This document shows, in pieces, positions 19,131-28,661 of a DNA stretch of 64,000 nucleotides. Numbering within the stretch: position 1 is the first letter of the stretch; each line of letters starts with the position of its first letter. Source of the DNA: Lawsonia intracellularis PHE/MN1-00 (GTDB lineage Bacteria; Desulfobacterota; Desulfovibrionia; Desulfovibrionales; Desulfovibrionaceae); NCBI RefSeq assembly GCF_000055945.1, contig NC_008011.1, positions 1,235,501 through 1,299,500 on the forward strand, written 5' to 3'. The position numbers and the translations under genes are program-made. The notes beneath the pieces were generated by a model. The model was given only the letters and a program-made list of their open reading frames with translations, searched no databases and was not told the DNA's origin.

Positions 19131-20723
19131 TTATTTTAGAGAATTATTCCATTTTGTAATGATTTTTTGAAAGGAGTTAGCAATAGTTAATACATGTGAT
19201 AAATTGTCAGCATGTTCATGGATCGACATTTTCCAGAATATCCCTAGTGCAGTAAATAATTCGTTTTGTTCAAGTAGTTCTGTAATATTATAGGTAGTAG
19301 AAAGAAATTTTTTACCAAATTGTGAAATATGTTTTTCAGAAAGGAGAAGGCCTTGTTGTTCTAATAACTTGAGAAGGCTAGATATCTGTTCTAGAGTATT
19401 GGATGCTTGTTGCCTAACATTCTGAGATAACTGTGAGATAACCTTTGTAGATAAAGGACGATAACTTTTTGTTGTATTAGGGTTATCTAACAAGTCAATA
19501 AGTTGACGATAATAATATCGTTGGATATACAACCAACTACTTCTATCTTCTTTATCATGGCCAGACAGAGATTGAAGATTAAAAAAACCATAATGATCTC
19601 TTGTTGTTATCCATACCCGCGCTACAGTAGATGTTTCAATTGGTGCTTTTTCAGGCCATTTTTTGTTAGTTAAACGATAAGTAAGAAGTGGCCAGATAGC
19701 ATCAGCAGAAATTGTAGTACGACAGATTGTATCAATAGGACATGTGGTATCAAAGTCACAAGGGTGACAATTTAATGATGGCTCAAGACAACAACAGTCT
19801 TCAAGATATGGACCAGTATCATATGGTTGAGCAGTTGCAAGAAAGATAGCAAGAGAGGGTATACCCATTCCTGCAGCTAAATGCATTGTTCCTGTATCAT
19901 TTGTAATAAGAAGAGAGATATGTAATAGGATAGCTGCAAGTTCTGCAATTTTTGTTTTTCCTACAAGGTCAATACATGGAGCACCAGTTTTGATGTATTC
20001 TTGAGCAAGGTGTTGTTCAGATTCGCTACCAAAAAGTACAGGGATAATTCCTAATTGATTATATAACTTTTTTCCTAATTGTGCGAAGTGAGATACAGGC
20101 CATTGACGCAATGTTGAACTAGCACCAAGTTGAAATCCTAGATATTGTTTATTGGTTTCAAAAATATGATTTTTAAAGTGTGTTGTTGAGGTTAGTAAAT
20201 TTGTTTTTTGGGGAAGTTTAAGTTTATAGCATGCAGGAATATGTTCAACATGAGATATCATTCTGAATAGATCTACAAGATTGTATGGACTACATCGTCT
20301 TTTTTTTGTTGAAGCTTCAAAGAGTTTTGCCCACATTGAGTCACTTACACCAAACCCGTATTTATCGACACTAAATCCTTCTACTGGAATAATTGATTGT
20401 GAAAGACCGTAAGCTAAGAGACGAGCAGGAATATGAGGAGTAAGATTGAGAATTCGGTTTGGCGGGAATGTATTATAGATTTGTTCTATCCATTCTTGGA
20501 AATTAGCAAGAGCATAAATCCAATTTTGTTCAATCAATGATAGTAATTTCCCCCCAGAGATAGGATTCACATATGTTATATGTGATAAACATGATGTTGC
20601 ATCTACAAAGCTGGATAGACAAATAAGTCCAACTTGATATCCATCTTGGTGAAGTGCTGTTATAACAGGTTGCGTCTGTATTAAGTCACCAAATCTTGAT
20701 AGGTTAATAACGATAGCATGCAT
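19131..20723 (-). CDS. Glycosyltransferase family 9 (heptosyltransferase-like) with a C-terminal helical extension
   Basis: Transfers a sugar, probably heptose, from a nucleotide sugar. The N-terminal Rossmann half starts with VINLSRFGDLIQTQPVI. The C-terminal half has LGFQLGASSTLRQWP, a GTMHLAAGMGIPSLAIF donor-binding segment (about 275-295) and a Cys-rich insert (CCCLEPSLNCHPCDFDTTCP). These match GT9 enzymes. At 530 residues it is about 180 longer than the usual 340-350; the extra part is helical and comes after residue 355. Acceptor unknown: LPS core or a surface protein such as flagellin. The sigma-54 promoter downstream hints at the latter, but not strongly. Confidence 0.85.
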   Translation of the reverse strand: MHAIVINLSRFGDLIQTQPVITALHQDGYQVGLICLSSFVDATSCLSHITYVNPISGGKLLSLIEQNWIYALANFQEWIEQIYNTFPPNRILNLTPHIPARLLAYGLSQSIIPVEGFSVDKYGFGVSDSMWAKLFEASTKKRRCSPYNLVDLFRMISHVEHIPACYKLKLPQKTNLLTSTTHFKNHIFETNKQYLGFQLGASSTLRQWPVSHFAQLGKKLYNQLGIIPVLFGSESEQHLAQEYIKTGAPCIDLVGKTKIAELAAILLHISLLITNDTGTMHLAAGMGIPSLAIFLATAQPYDTGPYLEDCCCLEPSLNCHPCDFDTTCPIDTICRTTISADAIWPLLTYRLTNKKWPEKAPIETSTVARVWITTRDHYGFFNLQSLSGHDKEDRSSWLYIQRYYYRQLIDLLDNPNTTKSYRPLSTKVISQLSQNVRQQASNTLEQISSLLKLLEQQGLLLSEKHISQFGKKFLSTTYNITELLEQNELFTALGIFWKMSIHEHADNLSHVLTIANSFQKIITKWNNSLK

Positions 20724-20885
20724 AATATAATTATTATATGCATAATGTAACAGATGTTAAACTAAAAAGATAAAAATATCAGATGATAGAAGATAGTAAG
20801 GAAGTTCAGTTTATAACAGTCTACTATTACTATTTTATATTTGATTATTGTAGATTATATGAAAAGTTTAGTATAATCATAAGAA

Positions 20886-20961
20886 TGGAGCCCTTGAGCA
20901 GGATTGAACTGCTGACCTCATCCTTACCAAGGATGTGCTCTACCTACTGAGCTACAAGGGC
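20886..20961 (-). tRNA. tRNA-Thr(GGT)
   Basis: A 76-base cloverleaf on the minus strand. The acceptor stem is GCCCTTG/CAAGGGC, with discriminator T and an encoded CCA (20886-20888). The anticodon stem CATCC/GGATG encloses loop TTGGTAA, anticodon GGT, reading ACC and ACU. The D-loop AGCTCAGTAGGTAGAGC and T-loop GTTCAATCC are standard. It is 38 bases downstream of lpxA on the same strand and may be processed from the end of that transcript. Confidence 0.96.
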
Positions 20962-20999
20962 ATAGTGTCAATTTTGTAAAAAGTTTCTATGTCATATTA

Positions 21000-21821
21000 T
21001 TATAGTAAGTCAAGTTCGTCAGAGGGTTCAGATCCACTAGCTGTATTGCACACACCTCTTTCACTATTGCGAATAAAACGAATAATACTTTGAACTTCTG
21101 GAACATCTGGATATTTTTTTTCTAAAGTTTTAAGTGATTCTGGTCGAGGGATAGTACTTTTCCAAATAAGCTTGAATGTATCTTTAACTGCTGCAATAGT
21201 TGTTGAAGGTACATTAGCACGTCTTAATCCTACAAGGTTTGGACCATGTATTATACCTTTCCTCCCAGTTATAAGCATCCAGGGGGGAATGTCTTGGCTA
21301 ATTCCTGTCATTCCACCAATAAAGGCATGTTCACCAATTTTGCAGAACTGATGAACAGCTGATAAACCTCCTAATATAGCAAAATTATCTATATGCACAT
21401 GACCTGCTAAGGTTGAACAATTTGACATAACAATATTACTACCAAGAATACAATCATGGGCTACATGTGTATAGGCCATAAAAAGATTGTTATTCCCAAT
21501 TTTAGTTATTCCACCACCTCCAGCAGTCCCACGGTGTAATGTAGCAAACTCTCTAATTTTGTTATAATTACCGATTTCTAACCATGTTATTTCACCAGAA
21601 AATTTTAGATCTTGAGGTTGTCCTCCAACCATAGCATGTGAATGAATATGATTATCTGTTCCTATCCTAGTGTATTGTTTAATTACTGCATGAGAATCTA
21701 TATATGTTCTATCTCCTACATTAACATCATCTTCAATAATTACATAGGGGCCAATGGTTACATCAATACCTATTTGTGCTGAAGAAGCAATAATTGCTGT
21801 AGGATGAATAGTTACAGACAT
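21000..21821 (-). CDS. lpxA: UDP-N-acetylglucosamine acyltransferase
   Basis: First step of lipid A synthesis: transfer of R-3-hydroxyacyl from ACP to UDP-GlcNAc, in the cytoplasm. It has the left-handed beta-helix hexapeptide repeats from residue 1 (IHPTAIIASSAQIGIDVTIGP). The catalytic-histidine region AYTHVAHDCILG and the AVHQFCKIGEHAFIGG segment are present, followed by a helical C-terminal part from about 195. At 273 residues it has the normal length. Its start overlaps the fabZ stop by one base, so the two are coupled. Confidence 0.96.
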   Translation of the reverse strand: MSVTIHPTAIIASSAQIGIDVTIGPYVIIEDDVNVGDRTYIDSHAVIKQYTRIGTDNHIHSHAMVGGQPQDLKFSGEITWLEIGNYNKIREFATLHRGTAGGGGITKIGNNNLFMAYTHVAHDCILGSNIVMSNCSTLAGHVHIDNFAILGGLSAVHQFCKIGEHAFIGGMTGISQDIPPWMLITGRKGIIHGPNLVGLRRANVPSTTIAAVKDTFKLIWKSTIPRPESLKTLEKKYPDVPEVQSIIRFIRNSERGVCNTASGSEPSDELDLL

Positions 21822-22282
21822 TAAAAATTTTCCTTGTTTGTCATTGCTGCAGTTAGTATTGCTTCTGCCACAAGCTTATTATTTACAAATGCCTGGCAAG
21901 ACATTTTCCACAACTGTAGTTTATGGCGAATTATTTCACACTCAAGAATAAGTTGATCCCCAGGAATAACTTGTTGACGGAATTTTACATTTTCTATCCC
22001 TGCAAATAGAAAAACTTTACCTTGTAGTTCATTAATAGGAAAAGATTGGAGTACTGTGATTCCACCTGATTGCGCCATAGCTTCTAAAATTAGAACTCCA
22101 GGCATGACAGGAAATCCAGGGAAATGACCCTGAAAAAATGGTTCATTAATACTAACATTTTTATAAGCTTTAATATATTTGCCAGCATTAAATTCAATAA
22201 CTCTATCTACAAGTAAAAAGGGATAACGGTGGGGAAGTAACTGTAGAATTTCTTGGATATTTGGAGGTAATGGATGGGACAT
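21821..22282 (-). CDS. fabZ: 3-hydroxyacyl-ACP dehydratase
   Basis: Dehydrates 3-hydroxyacyl-ACP in fatty acid elongation, competing with the Lpx acyltransferases for the same pool. It shows the hot-dog fold motifs LPHRYPFLLVDRV, then GHFPGFPVMPGVLILEAMAQ, which carries the catalytic His and Glu. It is 153 residues, a usual length. It lies between lpxD (9 bases) and lpxA (1-base overlap), a conserved Gram-negative order that couples fatty acid and lipid A synthesis. Confidence 0.96.
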   Translation of the reverse strand: MSHPLPPNIQEILQLLPHRYPFLLVDRVIEFNAGKYIKAYKNVSINEPFFQGHFPGFPVMPGVLILEAMAQSGGITVLQSFPINELQGKVFLFAGIENVKFRQQVIPGDQLILECEIIRHKLQLWKMSCQAFVNNKLVAEAILTAAMTNKENF

Positions 22283-22291
22283 TAATTTTTC

Positions 22292-23317
22292 CTATATATT
22301 ATGCTCTTTTTTCTTTTCTAAAATTTTTTCAAGCTTTTTTATACGCTTAAAGAGCTCTGGGAATCGTGGCATAAGTACAGATGTTTTTAAAAAAGTTTGT
22401 CGGTCAACTGCAGGGCTTCCTCCTAGGATTTGATTGTCAGGGATATTTTTACCAATACCAGATTGTGGACCAATAGTAACATTATTACCTATAGTAAGAT
22501 GGCCTGAAATTCCTGCTTGGCCGGCAAGAATACAATTATCCCCTATAGATGTAGAACCAGATATACCAACTTGTGAAACAATAACAGTATTTTTACCAAC
22601 TGTTACACCATGTCCAATTTGAACAAGATTATCTATTTTAGTGTTTTCATTTATAGTCGTTGTTCCTAGGGTTCCTCTATCGACAGTTGTATTAGCTCCG
22701 ATTTCCACTTTATCTTTAATAATTACATTTCCTACTTGAGGAATTTTTTGTTTTTCTTCTGTAAGTGCGAATCCAAACCCATCAGAGCCAAGGACTACTC
22801 CTGCATGAATAATGCAGTCATTTCCAATTGATGTGTTTGCCATAAGTACTGTATTAGGGTAAATAGTACAATTTTTCCCAATATGACAATGTTCACCAAT
22901 GTATACACCTGGGAATAGAGTAGTATTTTCTTCAATAACAGTATGTGATCCTATAAAAACAAAAGGATAGATAGTAGCTGTTTTAGAGACTTGTGCTGTA
23001 GGGTGTATATAAGCTTGATGACTTATACCATCAAAACATCCTTGAGGTATAGAGAATAAAGAAAGAACTCTACCAAAATCTCTATATGGTTCAGTACTGA
23101 TTAGTGCTCGTGGAACACGACTAGCATATTCTTTTGAAAGAATAATAGCACCAGCCTGTGACAAAACAAGCTGGTGAATATATTTAGCATTTGCTAGAAA
23201 ACTTATCTCATTTGGTGATGCATCTTGAAGTGTATTTACGCCTACAACTTCAATATCATCACCTTGTAATGTTAAGTTTAAAAGTTTAGCAATTTCTGAA
23301 AGTTTATACTGGGGCAT
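22292..23317 (-). CDS. lpxD: UDP-3-O-(3-hydroxyacyl)glucosamine N-acyltransferase
   Basis: Third step of lipid A synthesis, adding the second 3-hydroxyacyl chain to UDP-3-O-acyl-GlcN. The N-terminal domain (1-95) binds the uridine part. A run of hexapeptide repeats (IHPTAQVSKTATIYPFVFIG to ILAGQAGISGHLTIGNNVTIG) forms the beta-helix, with the GSDGFGFA and VQIGHGVTVG segments typical of LpxD. It is 341 residues and full length, and sits 3 bases from the skp-like gene. Confidence 0.96.
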   Translation of the reverse strand: MPQYKLSEIAKLLNLTLQGDDIEVVGVNTLQDASPNEISFLANAKYIHQLVLSQAGAIILSKEYASRVPRALISTEPYRDFGRVLSLFSIPQGCFDGISHQAYIHPTAQVSKTATIYPFVFIGSHTVIEENTTLFPGVYIGEHCHIGKNCTIYPNTVLMANTSIGNDCIIHAGVVLGSDGFGFALTEEKQKIPQVGNVIIKDKVEIGANTTVDRGTLGTTTINENTKIDNLVQIGHGVTVGKNTVIVSQVGISGSTSIGDNCILAGQAGISGHLTIGNNVTIGPQSGIGKNIPDNQILGGSPAVDRQTFLKTSVLMPRFPELFKRIKKLEKILEKKKEHNI

Positions 23318-23320
23318 CTG

Positions 23321-23881
23321 TTATTTTTTCCGGTTTGCCATCTCTGGAAGTTTACTTCCACCTTTTTTCCATGCAGCATTTATGGCTTCAAGAATTTCTT
23401 TTGTAATATCTAGATTTTTTTCAAGGTACATTACACTTCCACTAGCACTATCAAGAACAAGTTTTAACCCTTTCTTTTTTGCTATAGTTTCAGCAGCAAG
23501 ATAGATTTGTTCAGCTAGATATTGACGTAATGTGTTTTCAGCTTGTTCGACACGTATTGCAAAGTCACGAGATTTTTCTTCGAAATTACGACGAAGTTCA
23601 AGAAATTCTCTTTGTTTATCTTCACGTGCTTGGTTAGACATAGCTGCTGACTTAGCTTGTAAATCATCAGCTTTTGTTTGCAAATCTTTTGCTTGTTTTT
23701 CAAGTTGTGTTTTTTCATTACCAAATTCTGATTGTAATTTTTTTTGAGCGGCCTTAGCTGCTTCACTCTCCATGGCAATGGATTGAGAATTAAAGACACC
23801 AATAGGGAAGTCAGCCGAAAATGCACTGTTAGCTACTAATAAACAAGCTAAAATAGCCATGGAAAGAGTTTTTACTTTCAT
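23321..23881 (-). CDS. skp: Skp/OmpH-family periplasmic chaperone
   Basis: Binds unfolded outer-membrane proteins in the periplasm and hands them to BAM. A signal peptide of about 22 residues (hydrophobic ILACLLVANSAFSA) precedes the mature start at about ADFPIGVFN. The middle (about 45-130) is a long charged helical hairpin as in Skp, followed by a short beta-type end (LKLVLDSASGSVMYL). It is 186 residues. bamA lies 2.1 kb upstream, fitting a joint role in outer-membrane assembly. Confidence 0.92.
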   Translation of the reverse strand: MKVKTLSMAILACLLVANSAFSADFPIGVFNSQSIAMESEAAKAAQKKLQSEFGNEKTQLEKQAKDLQTKADDLQAKSAAMSNQAREDKQREFLELRRNFEEKSRDFAIRVEQAENTLRQYLAEQIYLAAETIAKKKGLKLVLDSASGSVMYLEKNLDITKEILEAINAAWKKGGSKLPEMANRKK

Positions 23882-24025
23882 AATGAAGCTCCTCTGAATG
23901 AATAAAGTATGGTTGCATAATTTTTACATTTAAAAGCTTACAGGTAACCTTCACATGGATAGCCTTCATATAATAATTCGTCAAGCTATTAAGTGCAATT
24001 AGATAGAATAAAACTAGAGTAAATA

Positions 24026-25828
24026 TCAAGGTGATTGTAGTTTTTTTAGGTAACAGAAAATACCTTTAGCTAATCCTTCTATTAATGCTTTTTGGTAATT
24101 ACTAGATGCCAGACGCTGTGCTTCAGCTTTATTACTACAGTAACCTACTTCAACAAGAATACTTGGTATTTTGGGTCCTATAAGAACATGAAAAGGTGCA
24201 GATTTTATCCCACCATTGTGAGTATTATAATTTTTTTGTATAAGGTGGGTAAGAATATTTTGATGTACAGACTCTGCAAGTCTACGTGATTCATGCTTTT
24301 TTGATGTTAACATCACATCTTTTAAAAGTATATCAAGATCATTTAGTGTTTTTTCACTTGTAGAATTTTCAATTCGGGCAATATATGTAGACTCTTTAGA
24401 TCTTGCAAGTCCAAGGTAGTATGTTTCAAGACCATGGATTTGTGTGTTTTTATTTGCATTAATATGAATAGAAATCATAAGATCAGCTTTAACTGTAGTC
24501 GCTTTCCGTGAGCGAGCTTCAAGTGCTACCCATGTGTTATTTTGTCTTGTATAGTGTACAGTAAAACCTTTTGCAGCTAAAATTTGACCAAGTTTTTTAG
24601 AAAGTTCAAGAGTCAATTCACTTTCAATAATTCCATTATGTGTAGCTCCAGGATCTTTGCCTCCATGTCCTGCATCTATAAGTATTGTTTTTACTGTTAA
24701 GCCGAGTTGTTGTGCAAGATCGTGTGCCACAATAGGTTTTGGAGAAGTGGATTTTGGGTGTGAATGTTTTGTTTGGCCAATTTTCATTCCATTTGCTATT
24801 CCATCAGGAGTAGGTGATGTGTAAATAATGAGCTGAAAAGGATTATGTGTTGTTTCCACTTTAAATGTTTTTAGATCACTAAAATCTAGCAAGAGTTTTG
24901 TGACAGTTGGAGTGGAGAGATCCACTCTTAGTTTTTCTAGTTTGTTTTGTTTAATACATATTCCTGGTTTTATACAAGGATTTGGAATTGTGTTGTGTAA
25001 TTCTATAAGTAAACGGATAGGATTACCTGTTTTAGGGTTTGCTGGATGAGATATTACATCCCATGTGATAGGTTCTGTAAGAGTAATAATAAGTTTAAGA
25101 TAGCTCTTTTTTACTTCCCATCTGATATTTTCAAGTTGTGCTAATGTTTTTTCGGAAGTTTTTTTTTGTAAATGAGAATTTTTTTGTTTGGATGTTGAGT
25201 GGAAAGCTTCTTTTGCTTTAGATGTGCTTGTAGTCGAAGTTTTTTGAGGTTCCTCTTTAAGGTTTTCAAGGCTTTTTAAGTATATCTGAGCTTCGTTTAT
25301 TTTATCACTTTTAGGATAGTCTGTTAATAATTTTTGGAGATACTTTTTGGCATCATTAGGTTTATGAAGTCGTTCAGCATAAACTTTTGCAATATTTAGT
25401 AATGCACTTTCAGTAATAGTTCTTTTAGGATATTTAGTTATGACAGATTGATAACACTTAATAGCTTTTTCAGCATCAGAAACTGTGAAAGAATGTTTTG
25501 CAAGTTCGTCAAGGGCAACAGCTGAATAATAAAGTGCAAAAGGACGATTAATCCAATCAGGAAATGAAGTATATATTTTAAAAAATAGATCAGAAATTTT
25601 TAGCCAAGGATCTCTAAGTTTTTGATTTATAGAATCTGACTGAAGATTTTTTAATGCTTTTTTAGCTTCTTCATAACGTGCACCTGGACTTGTAGGTGCA
25701 GCTGCTTGTATTATGTTATTATTGGTTATGACAATAAAGTAAGCTAGGATAGGTATCCATAACAGTTTTTTCCAATAAATATAATTGGATAAAATTGCAA
25801 TGGCTTGTCGACAAATGATGTTGCTCAT
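24026..25828 (-). CDS. N-acetylmuramoyl-L-alanine amidase with TPR-like and AMIN domains
   Basis: Periplasmic zinc amidase cleaving the amide bond between muramic acid and the stem peptide, needed for cell separation. An N-terminal membrane/signal segment (about 19-33) is followed by TPR-like helices (about 55-190, AIKCYQSVITKYPKR; KYLQKLLTDYPKSD). A low-complexity linker follows, then an AMIN domain (about 230-340) and an Amidase_3 catalytic domain (about 380-595). The last contains ILIDAGHGGKDPGA and SIHINANKN with zinc-binding His. The TPR-AMIN-amidase layout at 600 residues is AmiC-like but longer than E. coli AmiC. There are 142 bases from bamA, including a G+C-rich dyad. Confidence 0.9.
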   Translation of the reverse strand: MSNIICRQAIAILSNYIYWKKLLWIPILAYFIVITNNNIIQAAAPTSPGARYEEAKKALKNLQSDSINQKLRDPWLKISDLFFKIYTSFPDWINRPFALYYSAVALDELAKHSFTVSDAEKAIKCYQSVITKYPKRTITESALLNIAKVYAERLHKPNDAKKYLQKLLTDYPKSDKINEAQIYLKSLENLKEEPQKTSTTSTSKAKEAFHSTSKQKNSHLQKKTSEKTLAQLENIRWEVKKSYLKLIITLTEPITWDVISHPANPKTGNPIRLLIELHNTIPNPCIKPGICIKQNKLEKLRVDLSTPTVTKLLLDFSDLKTFKVETTHNPFQLIIYTSPTPDGIANGMKIGQTKHSHPKSTSPKPIVAHDLAQQLGLTVKTILIDAGHGGKDPGATHNGIIESELTLELSKKLGQILAAKGFTVHYTRQNNTWVALEARSRKATTVKADLMISIHINANKNTQIHGLETYYLGLARSKESTYIARIENSTSEKTLNDLDILLKDVMLTSKKHESRRLAESVHQNILTHLIQKNYNTHNGGIKSAPFHVLIGPKIPSILVEVGYCSNKAEAQRLASSNYQKALIEGLAKGIFCYLKKLQSP

Positions 25829-25869
25829 GCTTGCATTGAAGAGAATATGTTATATTCATCTATTTCCTA

Positions 25870-25918
25870 GTGCAGTAGTTATGGCATAACAACATTTTTA
25901 TGGGGCGGCTCCCTGCAC
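25870..25918. other. G+C-rich dyad in the bamA-amidase spacer
   Basis: GTGCAG (25870-25875) pairs with CTGCAC (25913-25918). Between them lie an inner hairpin GTTAT-GGC-ATAAC (25878-25890) and a GGGGCGGCTCCC block that stands out from the A+T-rich surroundings. It could be a transcript structure in the amidase leader or a bamA 3' end hairpin. No T-run follows, so it is not a classical terminator. Confidence 0.35.
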
Positions 25919-25970
25919 CTCTCATCTTTAAATTTATAGTATCTCTTATTTTATGAGTTATATTATGTTA

Positions 25971-28661
25971 TTAGAAGAATTGCCCCATTGAAAATTCAAA
26001 TCTACCACGAGTTTTTTTGCCACTAACATTTTTATTGAGTGGTATACCATAGGCAAATCGCAAATCTCCCATTGGTGAACGCCAGCGAAGTTCAAGGCCA
26101 TATGATTGTTTGAGTTTAGAGAATGGGTTAGAAGTTTGTACAGAATCTGTTTGGAATCCTATGTCATAGAATGGAACTAATGCAAGACCTAGCTCTGGCT
26201 GGAATGTCCAAATATACTCTAGGTTAAGAAAAGCCATCCTATCACCACCAATTTCATCTCCAAAGCGAGGATCTTTTGGTGCAAGATCTTCTGTATCATA
26301 TCCTCTAATACTATCTATACCACCAATAAAAAATCGGTCAAATACTGGCACAGGTTTTTTACTATTCTTATAAGCTGCACCTGCACGTGTACGCCAATGT
26401 ATTATATGGTTTTTACTTCTTGAAATTGAGTAAAATCCTTGTAGTTCAGCAATTGGCTTGAAGAAGTTATCATTACCACCAAGACCACCACCTCCATATT
26501 CAACAATTAGTTTTGCAATATGCCCTTTAGATGGTCTCTCACGACTGTCTGTAGAATCAAAAGTAAAACCACCACTTACTACACTAGAAATATTTTTCCC
26601 TTGATAGTCAAGATAAGAGCGTGGTGCTGTAGATGGAATATCATATAGACGATATTGATCAATTCGATAGCCAACAAAGATAGATGAATATTCTCCTATA
26701 GGGTGAAATAGACGTATGGTATCTCCATAAGTTTTTTTACGGAAGTCATCCCATTCATCTCGTAGCGTATAAATGTTATTACTAAAGCCAAAGTCTGTAT
26801 CATAAACACGAGGATTGGTAAAAGAAAGATCAAGAGAAGATGACTTACTAGAAATAAAACCTTCAATACTTAAAATATAACCTTTTCCCCATAAGTTTCT
26901 TTCTGAGATACTTCCTGAAACACCAAATTTAGAATGTGTTGAGTAACCAACACCACCTGTGATTGCACCTGTTCGAGCTTCTTGAACTTTTACAAGTAGA
27001 TCAACTTCATCATCTTTCCCTGTAGGCAGTGTATCTGTATCTACTTGGTTAAAATAGCCAAGGCGGTTAAGGCATTCATTAGAGCGTCGGAGATGTTGAC
27101 CATTAAAAAGATCTCCATCAGCAAGGCGTAATTCACGGAGGATAACATTATCTCTAGTACGAGTATTTCCTTCAACAATTATTCTACGAAGAAAGACTTT
27201 TTGTTTTTTATCAATAAGGAAAGTAACATCAATTGTTGCATCTTCTTCATTTTTGGTTGTTTCAAGATCTACTTCAGCAAATGCATAACCATAATCTGAA
27301 TAAAAATCTGTTAATGCTTTTACATCATCTTGCATAACAGAAAGAGAAAAATACTGCTCATAGTTTTTATGATCATCAATTTTTGTTACTTTAAGGAGTT
27401 GTTCATTTGTCTCAATAAGATCTCCTTTAAAGTCTATTTTTCCTATTTTATAGCGCTTACCTTCTTTTACTCTAAATGTAATAACAATTCCTTTTTCATT
27501 GAATGTTACTTCAGGTGAAGCAACTTGAATATCTACATAGCCATGATTCATGGCATAGGCAGAGATTGCTATAGAGTCACGTTCAAGATATTCTTCACGT
27601 AATACACCTGTTCCAGTAAACCATGATAAAAAATTACGTTCTGTTAATGCTAACTCTTTTTTTAAAGTTTTAGCTTTTATTGTTTCAAGTCCTTCAATTC
27701 GGACATCTTTAATATAAAGTTTTTTCCCTTCATTTACTGTTAACAATAGTGTTGCAGAAGAAGTATTTTCTTTCTCTTTTATTTCATAATTAACTTCAGC
27801 GAGATAGTAGCCTTCTTTTCTATAGAGGTCGGTAATTTTTTGAATATCTTGGGACAATAGTCTATCACTAATAACTGATCCTTTTTTAGAACTCATTGCA
27901 GCAAGAATGTTATCGATACTTACAGCTTTTGAGCCTTGAACAACAACATCTGTAATTTTAGGCTTTTCTTGTACAGTAAATACAAGTAATCGTCCTTCCC
28001 CGCTTTCTTCAATACTTGCAGAGACATCACTAAAATATCCTAATTCCCATATTTTTTTGATTTCTGCATTAATTTTGGCATGATCAGTATGATCTCCCTT
28101 ATTAATAGTGAGTCGTGTAAGGATTACATCAGGATCAAGAACTTTAAGCCCATGAATACGTACATCAGCAATAGTGTTTTTCTTTATAAGGCCATTACTT
28201 ATACGTTCAGCAAGTTCTGTTACAGCAATATTTAGCTCATTAAATTTTGGTTTTTCTATGTATAATGGACGTGCAGATGCTACACCTGTACTATCAATAA
28301 GCCTACTATCAATACTAAAATTTTCACCTGTTTGATTGAAACTGCCGTATACTACATAGTCAGCATGGAGTTGTTGAGCTACCTTTTTTGCAGTAGAAAT
28401 ATTAAGTTGGGAGATATTTTGTTTATATAGAAGATTTAATGCAGATTTATTAGGGATGACACGAAATCCCTTATTCTTTAATGCAGTTGCAAGAAGCATT
28501 GGTAGTTCTGTTTGTAACTCTTCATCATTTGATGAGCCATTAATTTGAAATGGGAGAACCACAATAGAAGGATCGTCTTTTGAAGCAGCATTGGCTATTA
28601 TATTACAATAAAGTATATTACACAGTAACAGTAGAAGAAATATATTCAGGCGTTTTGTCAT
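25971..28661 (-). CDS. bamA: Outer-membrane protein assembly factor BamA, with extra N-terminal domain
   Basis: Central pore of the BAM complex that folds beta-barrels into the outer membrane. After a signal peptide (about 1-26) comes an additional alpha/beta domain (about 30-150, IVVLPFQING ... ADYVVYGSFNQTG) like the LpoB/CsgG/TolB-N type. Five POTRA domains follow, starting near 164, 236, 312, 403 and 482, and then a 16-strand barrel (about 560-896) with VRGYD-like SIRGYDTEDL and the terminal aromatic F. At 896 residues it is about 100 longer than typical BamA, explained by the first domain. It overlaps the lolD end by 44 bases. Confidence 0.93.
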   Translation of the reverse strand: MTKRLNIFLLLLLCNILYCNIIANAASKDDPSIVVLPFQINGSSNDEELQTELPMLLATALKNKGFRVIPNKSALNLLYKQNISQLNISTAKKVAQQLHADYVVYGSFNQTGENFSIDSRLIDSTGVASARPLYIEKPKFNELNIAVTELAERISNGLIKKNTIADVRIHGLKVLDPDVILTRLTINKGDHTDHAKINAEIKKIWELGYFSDVSASIEESGEGRLLVFTVQEKPKITDVVVQGSKAVSIDNILAAMSSKKGSVISDRLLSQDIQKITDLYRKEGYYLAEVNYEIKEKENTSSATLLLTVNEGKKLYIKDVRIEGLETIKAKTLKKELALTERNFLSWFTGTGVLREEYLERDSIAISAYAMNHGYVDIQVASPEVTFNEKGIVITFRVKEGKRYKIGKIDFKGDLIETNEQLLKVTKIDDHKNYEQYFSLSVMQDDVKALTDFYSDYGYAFAEVDLETTKNEEDATIDVTFLIDKKQKVFLRRIIVEGNTRTRDNVILRELRLADGDLFNGQHLRRSNECLNRLGYFNQVDTDTLPTGKDDEVDLLVKVQEARTGAITGGVGYSTHSKFGVSGSISERNLWGKGYILSIEGFISSKSSSLDLSFTNPRVYDTDFGFSNNIYTLRDEWDDFRKKTYGDTIRLFHPIGEYSSIFVGYRIDQYRLYDIPSTAPRSYLDYQGKNISSVVSGGFTFDSTDSRERPSKGHIAKLIVEYGGGGLGGNDNFFKPIAELQGFYSISRSKNHIIHWRTRAGAAYKNSKKPVPVFDRFFIGGIDSIRGYDTEDLAPKDPRFGDEIGGDRMAFLNLEYIWTFQPELGLALVPFYDIGFQTDSVQTSNPFSKLKQSYGLELRWRSPMGDLRFAYGIPLNKNVSGKKTRGRFEFSMGQFF

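Noticed and set aside
23515-23826. 103-codon minus-strand frame inside skp
   Set aside because: Frame-shifted shadow of the Skp coiled-coil region, which is rich in repeated codons.
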